Origin: Aplysia californica
Lineage: Eukaryota; Mollusca; Gastropoda; Aplysiida; Aplysiidae
Reading direction: 5' to 3'
DNA length: 64,000 nucleotides
NCBI RefSeq assembly: GCF_000002075.1
Contig: NW_004797398.1
Location: forward strand, 573,417 to 637,416
The notes under the pieces were generated by a model. The model was not told the origin of the DNA and did not search any database. It worked only from the letters and a program-made list of their open reading frames with translations. Positions within the stretch are counted from its first letter, which is position 1; every line of letters starts with the position of its first letter. Below, piece after piece: positions 48,144 through 60,500 of the stretch. The translations under genes were made by a program, and so were the position numbers.

Positions 48144-48371
48144 TTATATGAAATGTTGATTTGTAAAATCCCAGAGGAAGTTTAAGCTAAAAACAACAGA
48201 TTCACAGCGAACGAGCATAACTTAAAACAGTGAAAATTGCTGCTCATGTCAGAGTAATATTGTAGTATTATAAAGCTCATGTCAAAACTGTCAGTAGCCT
48301 TCTCTTCAGTCATCAGTCAGTTTTCATTCTGCGACTCTTCTGACCTCTTCTCAAGACATATTTCAAGCAGC

Positions 48372-48471
48372 NNNNNNNNNNNNNNNNNNNNNNNNNNNNN
48401 NNNNNNNNNNNNNNNNNNNNNNNNNNNNNNNNNNNNNNNNNNNNNNNNNNNNNNNNNNNNNNNNNNNNNNN
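48372..48471. other. assembly gap, 100 N
   Basis: Exactly 100 N, probably a placeholder of unknown length, with a C-run at its right edge. Confidence 0.99.
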
Positions 48472-48479
48472 CCCCCCCG

Positions 48480-51400
48480 AGACCTGTTATTTACCAAAGA
48501 AAGTAACTTTAAAAATGGGAAGCTAAAAAAAGTGTTTGCTGACAGGCCATACTACTCACTACAGCGAACCGTGACCTTGAAAAATTGATTTCAAACATGT
48601 ATTTTTTTACATTTTACAAACTTTTCAACCTAAATTGCAAATGGGAAGTTGAAATGAAAAGCAGAAAAAATAAAAACGTAACAAAATCTTGGTGAAAATC
48701 TACCTAAACTCAACTGGTAACTTTGCAGTCCATGATCTCTATCATGACTGTGCTGACAAAAGCAAAATCACAAGGAACAAAGAAAAGTAAGTTTGACCAT
48801 TGAACAGGTTCCATTGTAAATCCACTATTTTGCCAATGTGTCTTCTCACTGTTATAATAAAGATTCAATGTTATAAAACTAATCAGTGTATCACAGAGCC
48901 TTTGAACTCATGGTTGAACATTTTCCAAGATACACCAATCTGTGATGAGGCAGGGGAAACAACTCAATCAACTCAATGATATTGAGAGTACAGCTGGCAT
49001 TACCTTTGGAAGTCTTGCGCTCGATGTAAGAGACAGAACCAATAGAAATTTTTGTTTCAGTGAGCCCTACGCATGTATTATGATAGACATTTAGAAAAAC
49101 ACCATTCAAATAATGGAGTTCATAGCAAAACCTTTGAATTTGTCACTGTCAAACAATTACAACTGTCAGCTGCAAAGTTATAATATACTCTCTATAAAAT
49201 ACACAATAGTCTGACCACTAAACATTAAGAGTAAATTTACACGACAAAGGCAGCATTCAGCATGCATATCTTATAACACAATCACATCATGTAGACAGGC
49301 AAAAGCGTGTGTTCCAATTTAAGAAAGCTGACATTACATTGAACTTGAGAAGCGCTAAAATGAAAGTCTCCAAAACGCTGCATATTCAGAGAATCTGACA
49401 CATTTTCAGAACCTCATAGTGTCCAAGAGTGGAGGAACTGTCAACTTTTTCTGTGGAAATGAGAGAGTGAGAATTCTCTACCAGTTTAATAAAAATGTCC
49501 AAAACTTCAAAATCCCAACAAGAATACAAGTTTTTTACCACAGTACAAGCAGAAACTACAATTCAAGTTAACATTATCCGTGCAAAAGACATTATAAAAT
49601 CATTTAAATGTAGTAATTGCACACTTGGGGAATTCTAAGGGACAATTTTGTTAAGTAAAGTGCTGTGAGCTGAATGAAGTTGTTGATTGTTCTGACAGTC
49701 AACTCATTAGCATTGTCTGCCCTAAGGAATTTGACACAAGGTTCATTGAGTGTGGCACAACATTATCATCAGGTTGAGAAACATCAGATCAACCATTGGC
49801 ACTGTGGATCAGATGGAAAAGACAAGCCCTGACCCAGAAACCACTCAAGGAAGCATAAAATAAGATGTAGACCACAAAATTCAGAGAGTATGAATAGACA
49901 GAGAAGGACAGCAAACTTCAGAGAAGGACAGCAAACTTATGTAGGTAAAGTACTGTACGGTTAAGAATCACAAGAACGATCCGGGAACTGCTAATCGTGG
50001 GAGCCATTCATCCTACCAACCAACAATAGAAAGTGAACTGGTAAGACGAGATGACAGTGTGAGTCCATGGGACATTTTTCATATGTGCTAAACAATCAAT
50101 CTCTACAGAGTTTACCTGGACAGTCATAAACACCATAAAACGACTCACCCCCCCCCCTTTTTTTTTACTGATCTCATGAGCTCTATTGTAAAGTAAATGG
50201 GATACAGTTTCATTCTCATTCTACTGGCAGCTTACTTTATGTTTCCAAATGAACACAGAACTCAAGGCTGGATGTCACTGACCTATCATATTTAATAATA
50301 CAACATTGATATTCTCACCTGTCAGTCTCTGGGATAAATATAACCCAATTCTGATGTACAAAGTCTGGCTCATATATAGATATAATAGTAACAATAGGCC
50401 TATATACACAAGTAGGTGAGTCGCTGATATTGAACTGTTAGTAACTTAAAACAGTACCTCATAATAGGTGTGTTAAATAAAAATGTACATTTTATAACAA
50501 GTCAAAGAGCAAAGAGATATATACCGGTACAGTAAAATCTCAGTAAAACATAAACATCCTCAGCTTATAGCAAGGATTAGCCTCATCTTTCGCTTCTAAA
50601 ACGTTCACTTTTCAAGGGATTTTAGAGATCAAACGTTTAATGTACTTTGTACATTGTCAGAACAAAGAAATATGGCAAAAAACAAGTCTTACTATGTAGA
50701 CTTATAATATAAATTATAATCTATTCAGTTGTTCATCCAGCTGCACGGATGAGAGGGCAAGTTTTTCTTACAGGTTTCCCACTAGCGGACACTTACGTCC
50801 CCCCCCCACACACACTTTCAAATCCTCTGCTTCTACTCCAGTCTGGCCCCACAGAAAATTGCATTTATATTATAAATTAGAAAAATTGCAAAGTAAACTG
50901 CCTAAAAATTGAAAAAAAATTGCAACCTTCCCATCCCAGGTGCATTAAAACGGGCTTAAAATTTTCAGTTTAAAAAAACTGACAATTTGAGTAGCAATAA
51001 AAGCAAAACAGCCTTTTAAACAAATCTTGATGCACAGCACAAATTTTATTAACAACATTTACTAGTAATAACACTCAAGTACTTTAACAATAAGTCATCG
51101 ACCAAATATAACATAATACCACGTGACACAAAAAAACAGAATTCTCGGTTTTCGTAATAACTTTTAAATGAATGCATAAAATTTGACCAAATTTAGTATA
51201 CCGGGTACTTGGCTCATGCAAAGATCTAGAAGTGTAAGAAGTATCACGAGGTTTAGTCCCCAAAAAAATGTTGACGGAAGATTTACGAAACATTAAAAAT
51301 ACAAAATATAATGCTCCAATCAATTCAGATCCTGTTTCATTTTTCTCTTGAAATCGTCACTACACCTGTAATCTGTACCAAGATCTATTTCAGATATTTT

Positions 51401-51840
51401 CTGTTTTAAAACCCATGGTATAGTTTTAACACTAAGTTAAATCGTTATAAGTACAGAAACAAATATTTTTTGCCATTATAAACAAAAATAATAAATAATG
51501 TAGATCACTTTTATGGCACCTACTCCCGTGTGAACACAGCTTAGGGGCTTTACATAAAAGCATCATGTACGAACAATATTCATGCACGCACGCTCGTGCG
51601 CTCACACACACACACATCTTACATGCACACCACACACCGACTTGCTTCACGCGCATTCTTATAATACATAAGATCTAGATCAAAGTCTCAGTTTGTGGCA
51701 CTTGCTTTTTTTTTGTCGAGTCGTGTTCGTATTCCGGCCTGAATTTCCGGTATAACTTTTAGAGTACAGCCCAGTAGGCAAGAGCTGGGCCGATATCACG
51801 ATTTACTCCGTACTGGCACCATTTCGTATCTAAAATTCTG
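48480..51840. other. no gene seen
   Basis: Contains a 20-bp tandem duplication (CAGAGAAGGACAGCAAACTT, about 49899-49938) and C-runs near 50150 and 50800; otherwise nothing identified. Confidence 0.5.
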
Positions 51841-51907
51841 TTAAAATGAAAACGTTGACGCATTTTGGTATAAAATTGCAAGAAATTGCGAAAATTGCGG
51901 GTTTATT

Positions 51908-52102
51908 GTGGAACTCCAAGAAAAATGCCACCGCAAGACTGCGATTTCCTGGTGGGCCAGTCCAGTGCCTGCCCACTGGTTGGCTCAACAACAAGAAACC
52001 CAGGACGCCTTGGTTAACTGGTGTAAAGAAGTTGAGACTCTGATTAATCAGCATCAACATTACTTTCATGACCTTCATCCCACCTCCCCCGTACATTCAT
52101 GA
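51908..52102 (+). CDS. uncharacterised short open frame, possible gene or retrocopy fragment
   Basis: The frame reads HRKTAISWWASPVPAHWLAQ, then NWCKEVETLINQHQHYFHDL and stops at TGA. Composition looks protein-like (Trp, His, Gln rich, helical). Another open frame overlaps it from 51846 (MKTLTHFGIKLQEIAKIAGL). An A-rich stretch follows at about 52141-52190, which would fit a processed copy. I do not recognise the family. Confidence 0.3.
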   Translation: MELQEKCHRKTAISWWASPVPAHWLAQQQETQDALVNWCKEVETLINQHQHYFHDLHPTSPVHS

Positions 52103-52319
52103 ATTATTCATGTGTGTATGTCTATGTCACTTGGATTTGAGATAAAGAAAAACATCGAACAAAAACAACAAAAAACAAAAAAGACCCCTTGAAAAAATCC
52201 TAAAACTAAAAGGTGAAATTGTTAAAATGAACACTTTCCAACCGTCAAATCTGTGGGTGCTGTTTTTTCCCAGTAACAATGAGGGCGGTTAATTAATAAT
52301 AAAGTTTAATAAATTGATA

Positions 52320-53151
52320 CAGTCAAACCTGCCCTGACGGCCACCTCTATTTATAGACGGCCACCTGTACAAACGGCCACTGTCCATTTCCCCCCTTGTG
52401 TTTTTTCTATATAATTTAACTGTAAAATGGTCACCTGTCCAACGCGGCCGCAGCCACCATATTTTAACACACAACCCCTATCACACTAAGCAATAACACC
52501 TGTCTTAGACGGCCACCTTAGTGACTGCATTACGTTTTGTCATAAATTGTGCACTGGCCCCTGGCGTTGTGGGCGAGCTGTCATAATTCAATCACCTGTC
52601 GTTGTTAGTAGGTAGGCCCTCCAACTGATCATGTTGGGTAGGCCCCTCCCATTGTTGACCAATAGTGGCAATAGGTACCAATTTTCAGCTGCTGGTGAGG
52701 TAAGCATGTGATCCCTCATAACCCAAAAGCCCCGCCCAGAACTCATATACACAAATCGTAAGTGAGATGAGTGGTCACTGTTTACCCAGTCTGTAACAAA
52801 GAAACAATGGACACCAACATGACGTGAGCGAGTCACTCGTTCTCCGAGTGGTGGTGATCCATGTGTTTGTTTTAACATGGTACTCGGTCTTCCTCGTCTG
52901 ATACATTTCATTTTATTGTCACTCTTGCGCAAAATCAGCAACGAAATAAAAATACAACAAACAAACAAAATACAAACCAACAAAAAAAAAACAACAAGAA
53001 ACAATGCGGCTACTTTCGATTGGGATTTCAAATGGGAATGGTTTGTCTTCTTCATCATGATCAGTCTTGCCCTAGATGGCCACCTGCCTTATTTATACGG
53101 CCACTTTTCTCCTTGACAATAATGGGTGGCTGTCTTAAACAGGTTCGACTG
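52320..53151. mobile_element. pogo/Tc1-like MITE, 832 bp
   Basis: Ends CAGTCAAACCTGCCC and, inverted, CAGTCGAACCTGTTT, with TA on both sides (52318-52319, 53152-53153). Subterminal repeats of ACGGCCACC occur at least six times. No transposase; an open minus-strand frame inside is a shadow. Confidence 0.85.
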
Positions 53152-53154
53152 TAA

Positions 53155-54640
53155 TTTAGTAACACCATCTATCACCGTCACCTTTCTTCTTTTTTTTTTT
53201 GGTTTGTGTAATAATAATACACATCGGAGTGCTTATTGGCCCACAGGGGCATAAACTCTCTCCCCTGTGTTTGGCGCGGCGCCCCCCCCCCCCCCCCAAA
53301 TCCACAAATGATAATTTTAAATGAAAAGACAACAGCAAAATCCCCCTTAAATACTAGATTATTATATTATAATTATACACTTCTCTAAGGCTTAAGTTAA
53401 TATTATATTTTACACCTGAAAGTAAGTCAATTTCTACTATAATATTAAGGAAGTATAGATCTAGATCTAGAATGACTCCAAGGAGTTTACAGCATTTATT
53501 ATTTCTTATTTAATCTTAATAATCAAAAACTATTAAAGCTAGAGAAAGAACGAACAGTCCTGTCATCTTCAAAAATAGCTCAACAAATTAGTACATCAAT
53601 CACATATTTTAAATTGAGAATGTATAGTTTTCCAATCTAATAATAATAATAAAAAGATGAACAATAGCTACGAAGTTATAGAACAAGTTGGGACAACACC
53701 ATGTATGAAATACATTGAAAAACAACGCATTAAATGACTCATGTGGGCCAATAAGCCCCAGCTTATTTGCCCATGTGGGCCAATAAGAGCAGCCAATACA
53801 CATATATATACCACGGTCCACAACTTTATACATTCAAAATTTTGGGTCCGAAGGGAGTAGGTAAGGTTAAAACTGTAGTATGGGCCACCTATGGAAGCAT
53901 TTTCCACTTTACATGAAGTAATCTTATTTAAGAAACTAATAAATGAAGTTTAATTCAGTTTGAACTCACTTGAGCCTGAGCTATTTTTCCTCCAACAACC
54001 ATTGCAGTTACTTAGCAGCCTGACAGTTTTATGGTATGAATTGAATCGTTTTAACCCCAAAAACAAAGACAAAAAAGACAGTGAAAGCTATCATAATATT
54101 TTTAATGCAACAAAAGAAATAAAGATGCTTCTCACAGAAAAAGAAAACTGCATGATCTGACTTTTCCTAAAAGTTTTAATCTAATTTCATCAATATTGTA
54201 AAAAGGCAATATCCTGGGGTTAGCCTCTACGCAATTATTGTGTGTGTCCAATTTGTATACTTTTAAATAAAAATCATCCTCGCAATGTGGGGGTGACTGA
54301 CTTAGTTACAGCTACGGCTCAAAAAGTGTCTCGCATAATTTCATAAAACTATTTAACGAAATGAAACAAGTGAGTCAATAATTGTTGACTTGCCACTTTT
54401 CGTAGCTTGTGACCGAAAAACATGACATATAGGCGATTATCAACAGAAAAAGCGCATCCCATAAATACACAGGATTCGGCCACCGGGCCCAGGCGTCCCG
54501 TAAATACCCGGAAATAGGCTCAAACGTGGGTATTAAAAGTAGAGGAAATTAGCCTATCTATACGTTAATTTATCAAGTAATAAAGTAGGCAGGGTAGAAG
54601 TAGAGGCTAGAAAGGCAGTGTCAAAGTCAAAAGTACCAAA
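53155..54640. other. no gene seen; repeated GTGGGCCAATAA
   Basis: CATGTGGGCCAATAAG occurs at about 53739 and 53771, and its core in inverted sense near 53232. C-run at 53282-53297. No frame. Confidence 0.5.
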
Positions 54641-54656
54641 CATTAAAAGGCCACCT

Positions 54657-54793
54657 CTATTCTCACCCGGAGTGAGAATAGTGCAGGCGAGTCTTGTGGC
54701 TATTCTCACCCGGTGCGCATTCACCAAATTTTGCGTTCACCCTAAACCACAGAATTCTACACTGTGATAACAGAAAAATTGTAGAATTCTGTG
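54657..54793. repeat. two perfect hairpins upstream of the CAP-Gly promoter candidate
   Basis: Hairpin 1, 54657-54681: CTATTCTCAC, 5-base loop, GTGAGAATAG. Hairpin 2: CACAGAATTCTACA at 54748-54761 and TGTAGAATTCTGTG at 54780-54793, 18-base loop, with GTTCAC/GTGAAC further out. Between them CTATTCTCACCCG recurs at 54700-54712. Confidence 0.7.
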
Positions 54794-54854
54794 CCGTGAA
54801 CAAATGTTCCATTACAACTGTAGCCTACTAAAAGCGTACAATTTTGTCTGTGGG

Positions 54855-54952
54855 CAGTGGAGAGAGAGAGAGAAAGAGAGAGGAGTAGCGCGAGAATTTC
54901 CGGGCAAAACAAAATGGCGACCCGCGTAGTTCGGCTCGATTCGAAAAGTTAA
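54855..54952 (+). promoter_or_regulatory. possible promoter/first exon of the CAP-Gly gene
   Basis: A GA-repeat (54860-54881) is followed by a CpG-containing patch and CAAAATGGCGACC, a YY1-like AAnATGGCG site often found just inside metazoan transcription starts. The ATG at 54914 opens only 12 codons (MATRVVRLDSKS) before TAA, so it is a short first coding exon only if spliced at a weak GT, or else an upstream ORF. Placement is inferred from composition and position. Confidence 0.35.
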
Positions 54953-55129
54953 ATAGCCGTAGCATCTTTGTAGACAACCAAATTAATTTACTTTTGTGTT
55001 TTAACATCATTTTTTAACTTTGTTTTGGTCAATTTGATCGTCCACACCGATAGACAGTATTCAGAAAGAGACAGAGAGAGAGAGAAGAGGGGAGGAGTTG
55101 GTGATTTTGTAGTTTCGTTCGTTAAAGTC

Positions 55130-55240
55130 AAGAGTAGGGGGGTTTCAGGGGGGCTTGCCACCCTGACCTTTATCTAATAAAAATATGGAGGTGGGGGGGG
55201 GGGGGTCAGGGGGGCATGTCCCCCTGAATTTTACCCTAAC
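55130..55240. repeat. G-run hairpins, two related units
   Basis: TTTCAGGGGGGCTTGCC..CCCTGA and GGTCAGGGGGGCATGTCCCC are related palindromic units about 55 bp apart, each with a G-run before it. Confidence 0.5.
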
Positions 55241-55303
55241 TTGATGTTTTGCAATTAGGTTGCATCCCTGCTCTTTGTGTAGCCTAATTCAAATAGTATT
55301 TGG

Positions 55304-55418
55304 TCTTCAAGACTTCTGGATTTCTTGTCTGGATGTAAACAAATGGATCGTGGACTTTAACGAACGGAACTACAAGATCACCGAGGAGTTGATCTTGCGA
55401 GAACTTCCTCCGGCGGGT
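55304..55418 (+). CDS. possible upstream exon of the CAP-Gly gene (low confidence)
   Basis: An open frame encodes FWISCLDVNKWIVDFNERNY and KITEELILRELPPAG, then meets a strong donor, CGGCGG|GTGAGA. Its phase at the donor (1) does not join the next exon found (phase 0), so either another exon lies between, it belongs to something else, or it is chance. The donor also lies in one arm of an inverted repeat. The 5' boundary is uncertain. Confidence 0.25.
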
Positions 55419-55439
55419 GAGAATAGCCACTTTCCATTA

Positions 55440-57373
55440 AAAAAAAGACTATTCAAATCCAACGTACTCCTCTAACACAAACACTGATAACAAAAGTTCT
55501 ATATTCAGACCCAGACCAGCAAAAAAGGCCAGAGCCTCAGGGTAATCATTATGATTAGCCTGCACACAAAACTGTAAACAGCACAACAAATTTATTTAAC
55601 TAACCGAACTCAAACAAACAAGGAAGGGAGGAGAGCGGTTCGGTGACGGTAACGCCTTAGTTTAGCCTTAAATACTCTATCTCCGTTGTATCTTTGGAGA
55701 ATCCAGCACATTTATTAACTGAACAGGACTTTACCTAGGTCGTTTTGAAACTGTCAATGAAGTCGTGTAATTCACTCTGTTAGTCATAGGCATGTGTGTG
55801 CATTATTTTGATGGTGTCAGTGGTATGAATCACATGAACATTTCACAATAAACCTCTAGGCCTAGGATCTATCAAAACTACACACAACACAATACACATA
55901 TCGAGAGACGGAATCGGAAGGTACTGTTGAAATCGGCTATTGTTTATTAGTAAAATATTTCTTTTCTTTTTTTTGTTTTGAACTTTCTAAGGGTTAAAAG
56001 CTTTAATCAAAGCATGTCTTTGGTTAGTTTATCAAAAGTCAAATCTCATTTCAGAAGATATTTTCTTCAACTTTGCAAACAATTGATATGTTTAAAGTTA
56101 CGTTCGATACTTTTAAATGTCCGAAGGTATCGTTGTCCCAAACCTTAAATGCCAGGACTTATTACGTTGCCCTTTTAAACACTTTCAACACAATAATGCT
56201 CATAATTTTATTCATATTATGCTTATTCCGTTTCTTTCAGGAATATCTGTCGGAGATGTTATTCCTACACTATTTGAGGACATAGATCTATATATATATA
56301 TTCACGAAAACAACATGTTTTCTTGAAAATATAAACAAGATCTATTCGTAAATTAAGGCGCAGTACCGGTTGTCTAGGGCTGTGTGGAATACACAATTTC
56401 AGCCACCTTTCTTTTCCAATTTGGCATGCATAAATCGTTCGACGCCTCTTTCAAAAGATTAACGAGATTACAACTGCACAGGGAAAATCAAAATATTCTA
56501 GACTCTTTTTTCTCTACAAATCACATGGAAAAAAAGTTGTTAAAAATTCAATGTATACTTATATAGTTCTATAACAAAATCAGAGGAAAATCCATTCTTG
56601 TTACAGATGTAATATCTTTTATTCCGTACTTTCATTGTATCTATTTTGAAATATTTTCTCCGGAAGTGGTGTCATGGAAGCAAACAGACGCCACTTATTG
56701 GGCAAAAAGAGAACCAGGAGCCTGCCTTGGAGGCGCCTTGATAATTGATATTAGAAAATTATATTCCAATTGTTTTATGCCTTTTGTCTTGCAACATGTC
56801 TGTCATTGCACCAATGCCTATAAATAAGGTGTGTAAAGCGATTTCTGAAATTACATTTAGCGCAGTTCAGGAGATTTAGAATCTAGATCTAGATCTAGAT
56901 TGTAGATCTATCTAGATCTAGACTAGATTTCTAGATCACTGTCAAGTTAATTTAATTAATGACTTAACACTTACTTTACACTTTTTACACTTTTACACAC
57001 AATCAGTGAGTCACTCCCCAAGTATAAGTGCAGTGACTTTTGATTTAAATTTACGTGTGTTGTCTAGATCTAGCTTAGGCCTACTCACTATTAAATTACG
57101 CTTTCTAAACCTTTTATTGATTCACAATATTATTTCATTTTCTGCTATTTTTATATATACATAGGCCTATATGTTTTTTGCTTTTAGGTGGGTTTTATAC
57201 AGGAAGTCTAATTTCATGTGTTAACAATTAAGAGCGTTTGCATGGGTCAGAATCTTTCTAAACATTTTAATGATAATCCAAATAAAGATCACAGACATGT
57301 ACTTTATAATAATGTTCCTACCTGAACAAACTCTTTCAAATGTTCTCTGTCTCTTTTGAATTTTTGTCAACAG
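55440..57373. other. putative intron of the CAP-Gly gene
   Basis: AT-rich; includes an AGATCTAG-rich patch (56877-56938). No further exon could be supported. Confidence 0.45.
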
Positions 57374-57551
57374 AAAGAATCTGAGTGCTCGTGTGCTCCT
57401 TGTAAAAGGTTCTTTAAGGCAGCTCTTAAAGAAGGCAGTGAATGCATCAGACAAACATCTTCTGCTCGGGCTGATGGCACTGCAGTACTCGGCAATCAAA
57501 GTGGACTTGTTCGAAAAGGGGACCGGGTTGTTGTTCATGGAAAACATGCTG
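57374..57551 (+). CDS. CAP-Gly gene exon: Cys cluster and first CAP-Gly strand
   Basis: Acceptor after TTTTTGTCAACAG. The frame reads KESECSCAPCKRFFKAALKE and later LVRKGDRVVVHGKHAG, ending one base into a Gly codon at a GTACTG donor. CxCxxC could bind a metal, but four ligands are not evident. An overlapping frame is also open here and was judged a shadow because only this frame joins the CAP-Gly exons. Confidence 0.75.
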
Positions 57552-60500
57552 GTACTGTTTTTGCTAATAGTTTTTTTTTTTACATCTGAGACAATTATTT
57601 TATGACGAACCACCAACAATGATTTGAAGGAAATTATTATTGGGATTGTTTTCTGCCTTCTTTTCAACATTGTAAACTTTTTATGATAAGGTGTTATTTT
57701 GAAATGGATGGTATTTACTTAGCAATACATATCATATAGTTGTTATTTATCTTATATAAATGACTATTATTTTATAGATACATGATTATAGTATATAATA
57801 TTGAGCTCTTGGGGATGAGAGTCTAGTTTAGGATAATTTGAAGTCATTTTTGTGGCTAGTTATATCTGAAGGAGTGATAATACTTTTACTGATTAGTAAT
57901 TCAGCAATTGAGCAATTTAACTTAAACTAAAATCTTTCCAAAAAGGCTTTTCACAGCGATGAAAGGAAAACTTTCTTCCATTTCACATTCTCCAGGTGCA
58001 ATGCATTCCACATTGTGGCTTCTCTTCAAGGTATACTTACACTGTTAACTCTTCATGATTTATCCCTAGGTGTTGTGAAGTATGTGGGTCTTGCAGACGA
58101 TCACATCATTGCACCAGAAATGCATGTGGGTGTTCACCTCTATGACAATGGTGAGGACTCAGTGTGCTGTTCTATTTCTATCATCTGTAATTCTTCTTAA
58201 ATAGGTACTACGAATCATTGTATGTTCAACCTAAAGGAGCCAAAACAGAAAAGCATACATGAACACTAATTTGCCTCTTATCAAAATGGCTACTTTTTAA
58301 AAATTAAAGTTGATGCTCATTGAAGGATCAATTGTATTTGGCTTTCCAACGCAAAAAGTTTTTTGGAGATGCCCTGCGCGTTTGTGGAAGGGGAAGGGCT
58401 TGCTTTATTATGGTATATAGCACAACAGAAAACCATGGGTATGTATGTATGTATGTAGTATAGGGTTTTACGGCGCTATGGGTTACTTAATGATGATTAA
58501 CAATACTTGAAAAATAATTGTTGCTCCTTTTTTTTCCTTTTTTTTTTGTGTGTGTGGGGGGGGGGGGGGGGGGGAGGTTTTTTATTAAGGCAGATAATAT
58601 GGTATGTCAAAATGTTCTTTCTCTGGCACACCAAACGCCTCATTATTATGATTTATGTAGTAAAGATCCTGTTTCGTTACTATAGCAGTGATTTTCAAAG
58701 TGGCGACAGTTTTTGGGGCGCTGTGGCGAAATTGGGCGATTAGCGGATGCTAGTGGGCGTTAACACTTTGCCGCCTCATCTTGCCAATCGGCTATGTTCA
58801 CCTCCCAGTTTTTTTAGATTTCCCCCAAAATGTGATGGCAAAGTGTTAAGGGGGCGGTGTGAAAATTTCATGAAATACAAAAAAGCAAGAACAAAAAGGG
58901 TGAAGGGGAAGAAGCCACGGTAAAACAAAACAAAAACAAAAATTGAGAACAGTTTTAAAGAAATGGTTTAGCTTAGGCATAGTTTACAATACTACATACT
59001 ACTAAGAACTTTTTTTCCCAGCACACAAAGCCCATAATGATGAGATAATCCCGCCTGGTATATTTCCATACCTTTAGTTTCTTCTTACAAATATCTGGCC
59101 AATAAAAGTTTTTCAAGGAGATACAGATCCCTCTGACCAGTATAGTTACATGTGCAACAGATGGGGCACCGTCGATGACAGGTCAGTACAGTGGATTTAT
59201 GAGCTTCTTGAAGAAATCATTCACTGGAGTACTTACTGTTCACTGTGTCATTCACAGACAGCATTTGATGGCCAAAAAACAAAAGACCCCTGAGTGATGA
59301 TCTGCATGACACACTGGCCAATGTCATCAAGTGTGTCAACAAGATCAAAGCCCATGCTTTGAATTCGAGATTATTCCAACAACTGTGCAGTGGAAATGAC
59401 GAAGACTTTTAATTCTTACTTTTGCACACTGAAGTCTGGTGGCTCTCACAAGGACACTGTTTAACACGATTGTTCTGCCTGTTTGACTCTGTGCTGGAGT
59501 TTTTTCAAGAAACAGACTGTGATCTCTTTAATAAACTGAAAGGACACGTGAACAACGTTGCGTCCCTCTCAGATCTTTTCGCAAAGTTCAACCAGGTCAA
59601 CTTGCAGCTGCAGGGGGATGACATCAACCTGATCCAAGCAAAATCCATGCTTTTGCCATTCTTGTCGAAATTGGAAATGTTCTGCCTAAACATTGGTAGA
59701 GAAGAGAATTTGCTCAGTTTCCTAGCATGGTGGAGACACTGAAAGAAAGACGCGTGTCTGATAAGGAACTAGAAATATATACCAGCCACTTCAGAGATTT
59801 GCATGCTGATTATTATGAAGGCATGGTTTACTGATATTATTTTTAAACTGAAAATTCCAGACTGGGTACTGGACCCATTCAACACTGAAACAGATGGTAA
59901 CTTGCCCAGTAGCATAGCAATTGAAGAAGAGCTTCTGACAATGAAAAGTGACTTTGAAATCGAACCGTTGTTCAAGAAGTCATAGCAGTCATTCTGGTTA
60001 AAAAACTGTTGTGCAAGACAAAACTATCGCTCCCTGTAGGAAAAGATCTAGCTGTTGTCAATCGCTTTTCCCACCTCCTATCTGGTAGAAAGGGGATTCA
60101 GTGCAGTAACAAGGTTGCTGACGAAGCAGAGGAACAAACTAAGGATCACAGAGCATGGCAATTTGCGTCTGCCACTGACCAATCTGAAACATGATTTTGA
60201 TAAGTTGGTTTCATCTCACCAGGTCCATCCTTCCCTTTAGGGCAGCATCAATGACTTATTTGTATATATGCTTACTCCGTAGTTTACCCTTACTTGATTC
60301 CTCAATGTGCATTTTCTTTTTGTTTGTTTGTTTCTTTCTTTTTTTTAAAAAGTAAACTACTCATTTGTTTAATGGAGTTTGTTATCTGCATGTGCTGCCG
60401 TTGCTGATGAAGCGATGATGATTACAATGATGATTACGATGATGGTGATGATTACTGACAAAGATCCATGCATACTTTTTCTTTCTTGTATTTTCTCACA

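Larger units (their letters stand above)
54696..55430. repeat. 17-bp perfect inverted repeat, 700 bp apart
   Basis: GTGGCTATTCTCACCCG at 54696-54712 and its exact reverse complement at 55414-55430. These could be the ends of a foldback element that includes the promoter-like patch. Confidence 0.6.

Noticed and set aside
52588-53058. 156-codon minus-strand frame
   Set aside because: It lies wholly inside a non-coding MITE, has no recognisable domain and ends in the subterminal repeat region.
54828-55010. Minus-strand frame as the missing first ATP9 exon
   Set aside because: No ATP9-like N-terminal residues and no suitable donor in the required phase.
57393-57605. Overlapping plus-strand frame in the first CAP-Gly exon
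   Set aside because: Only the other frame continues the CAP-Gly domain into the next exon.
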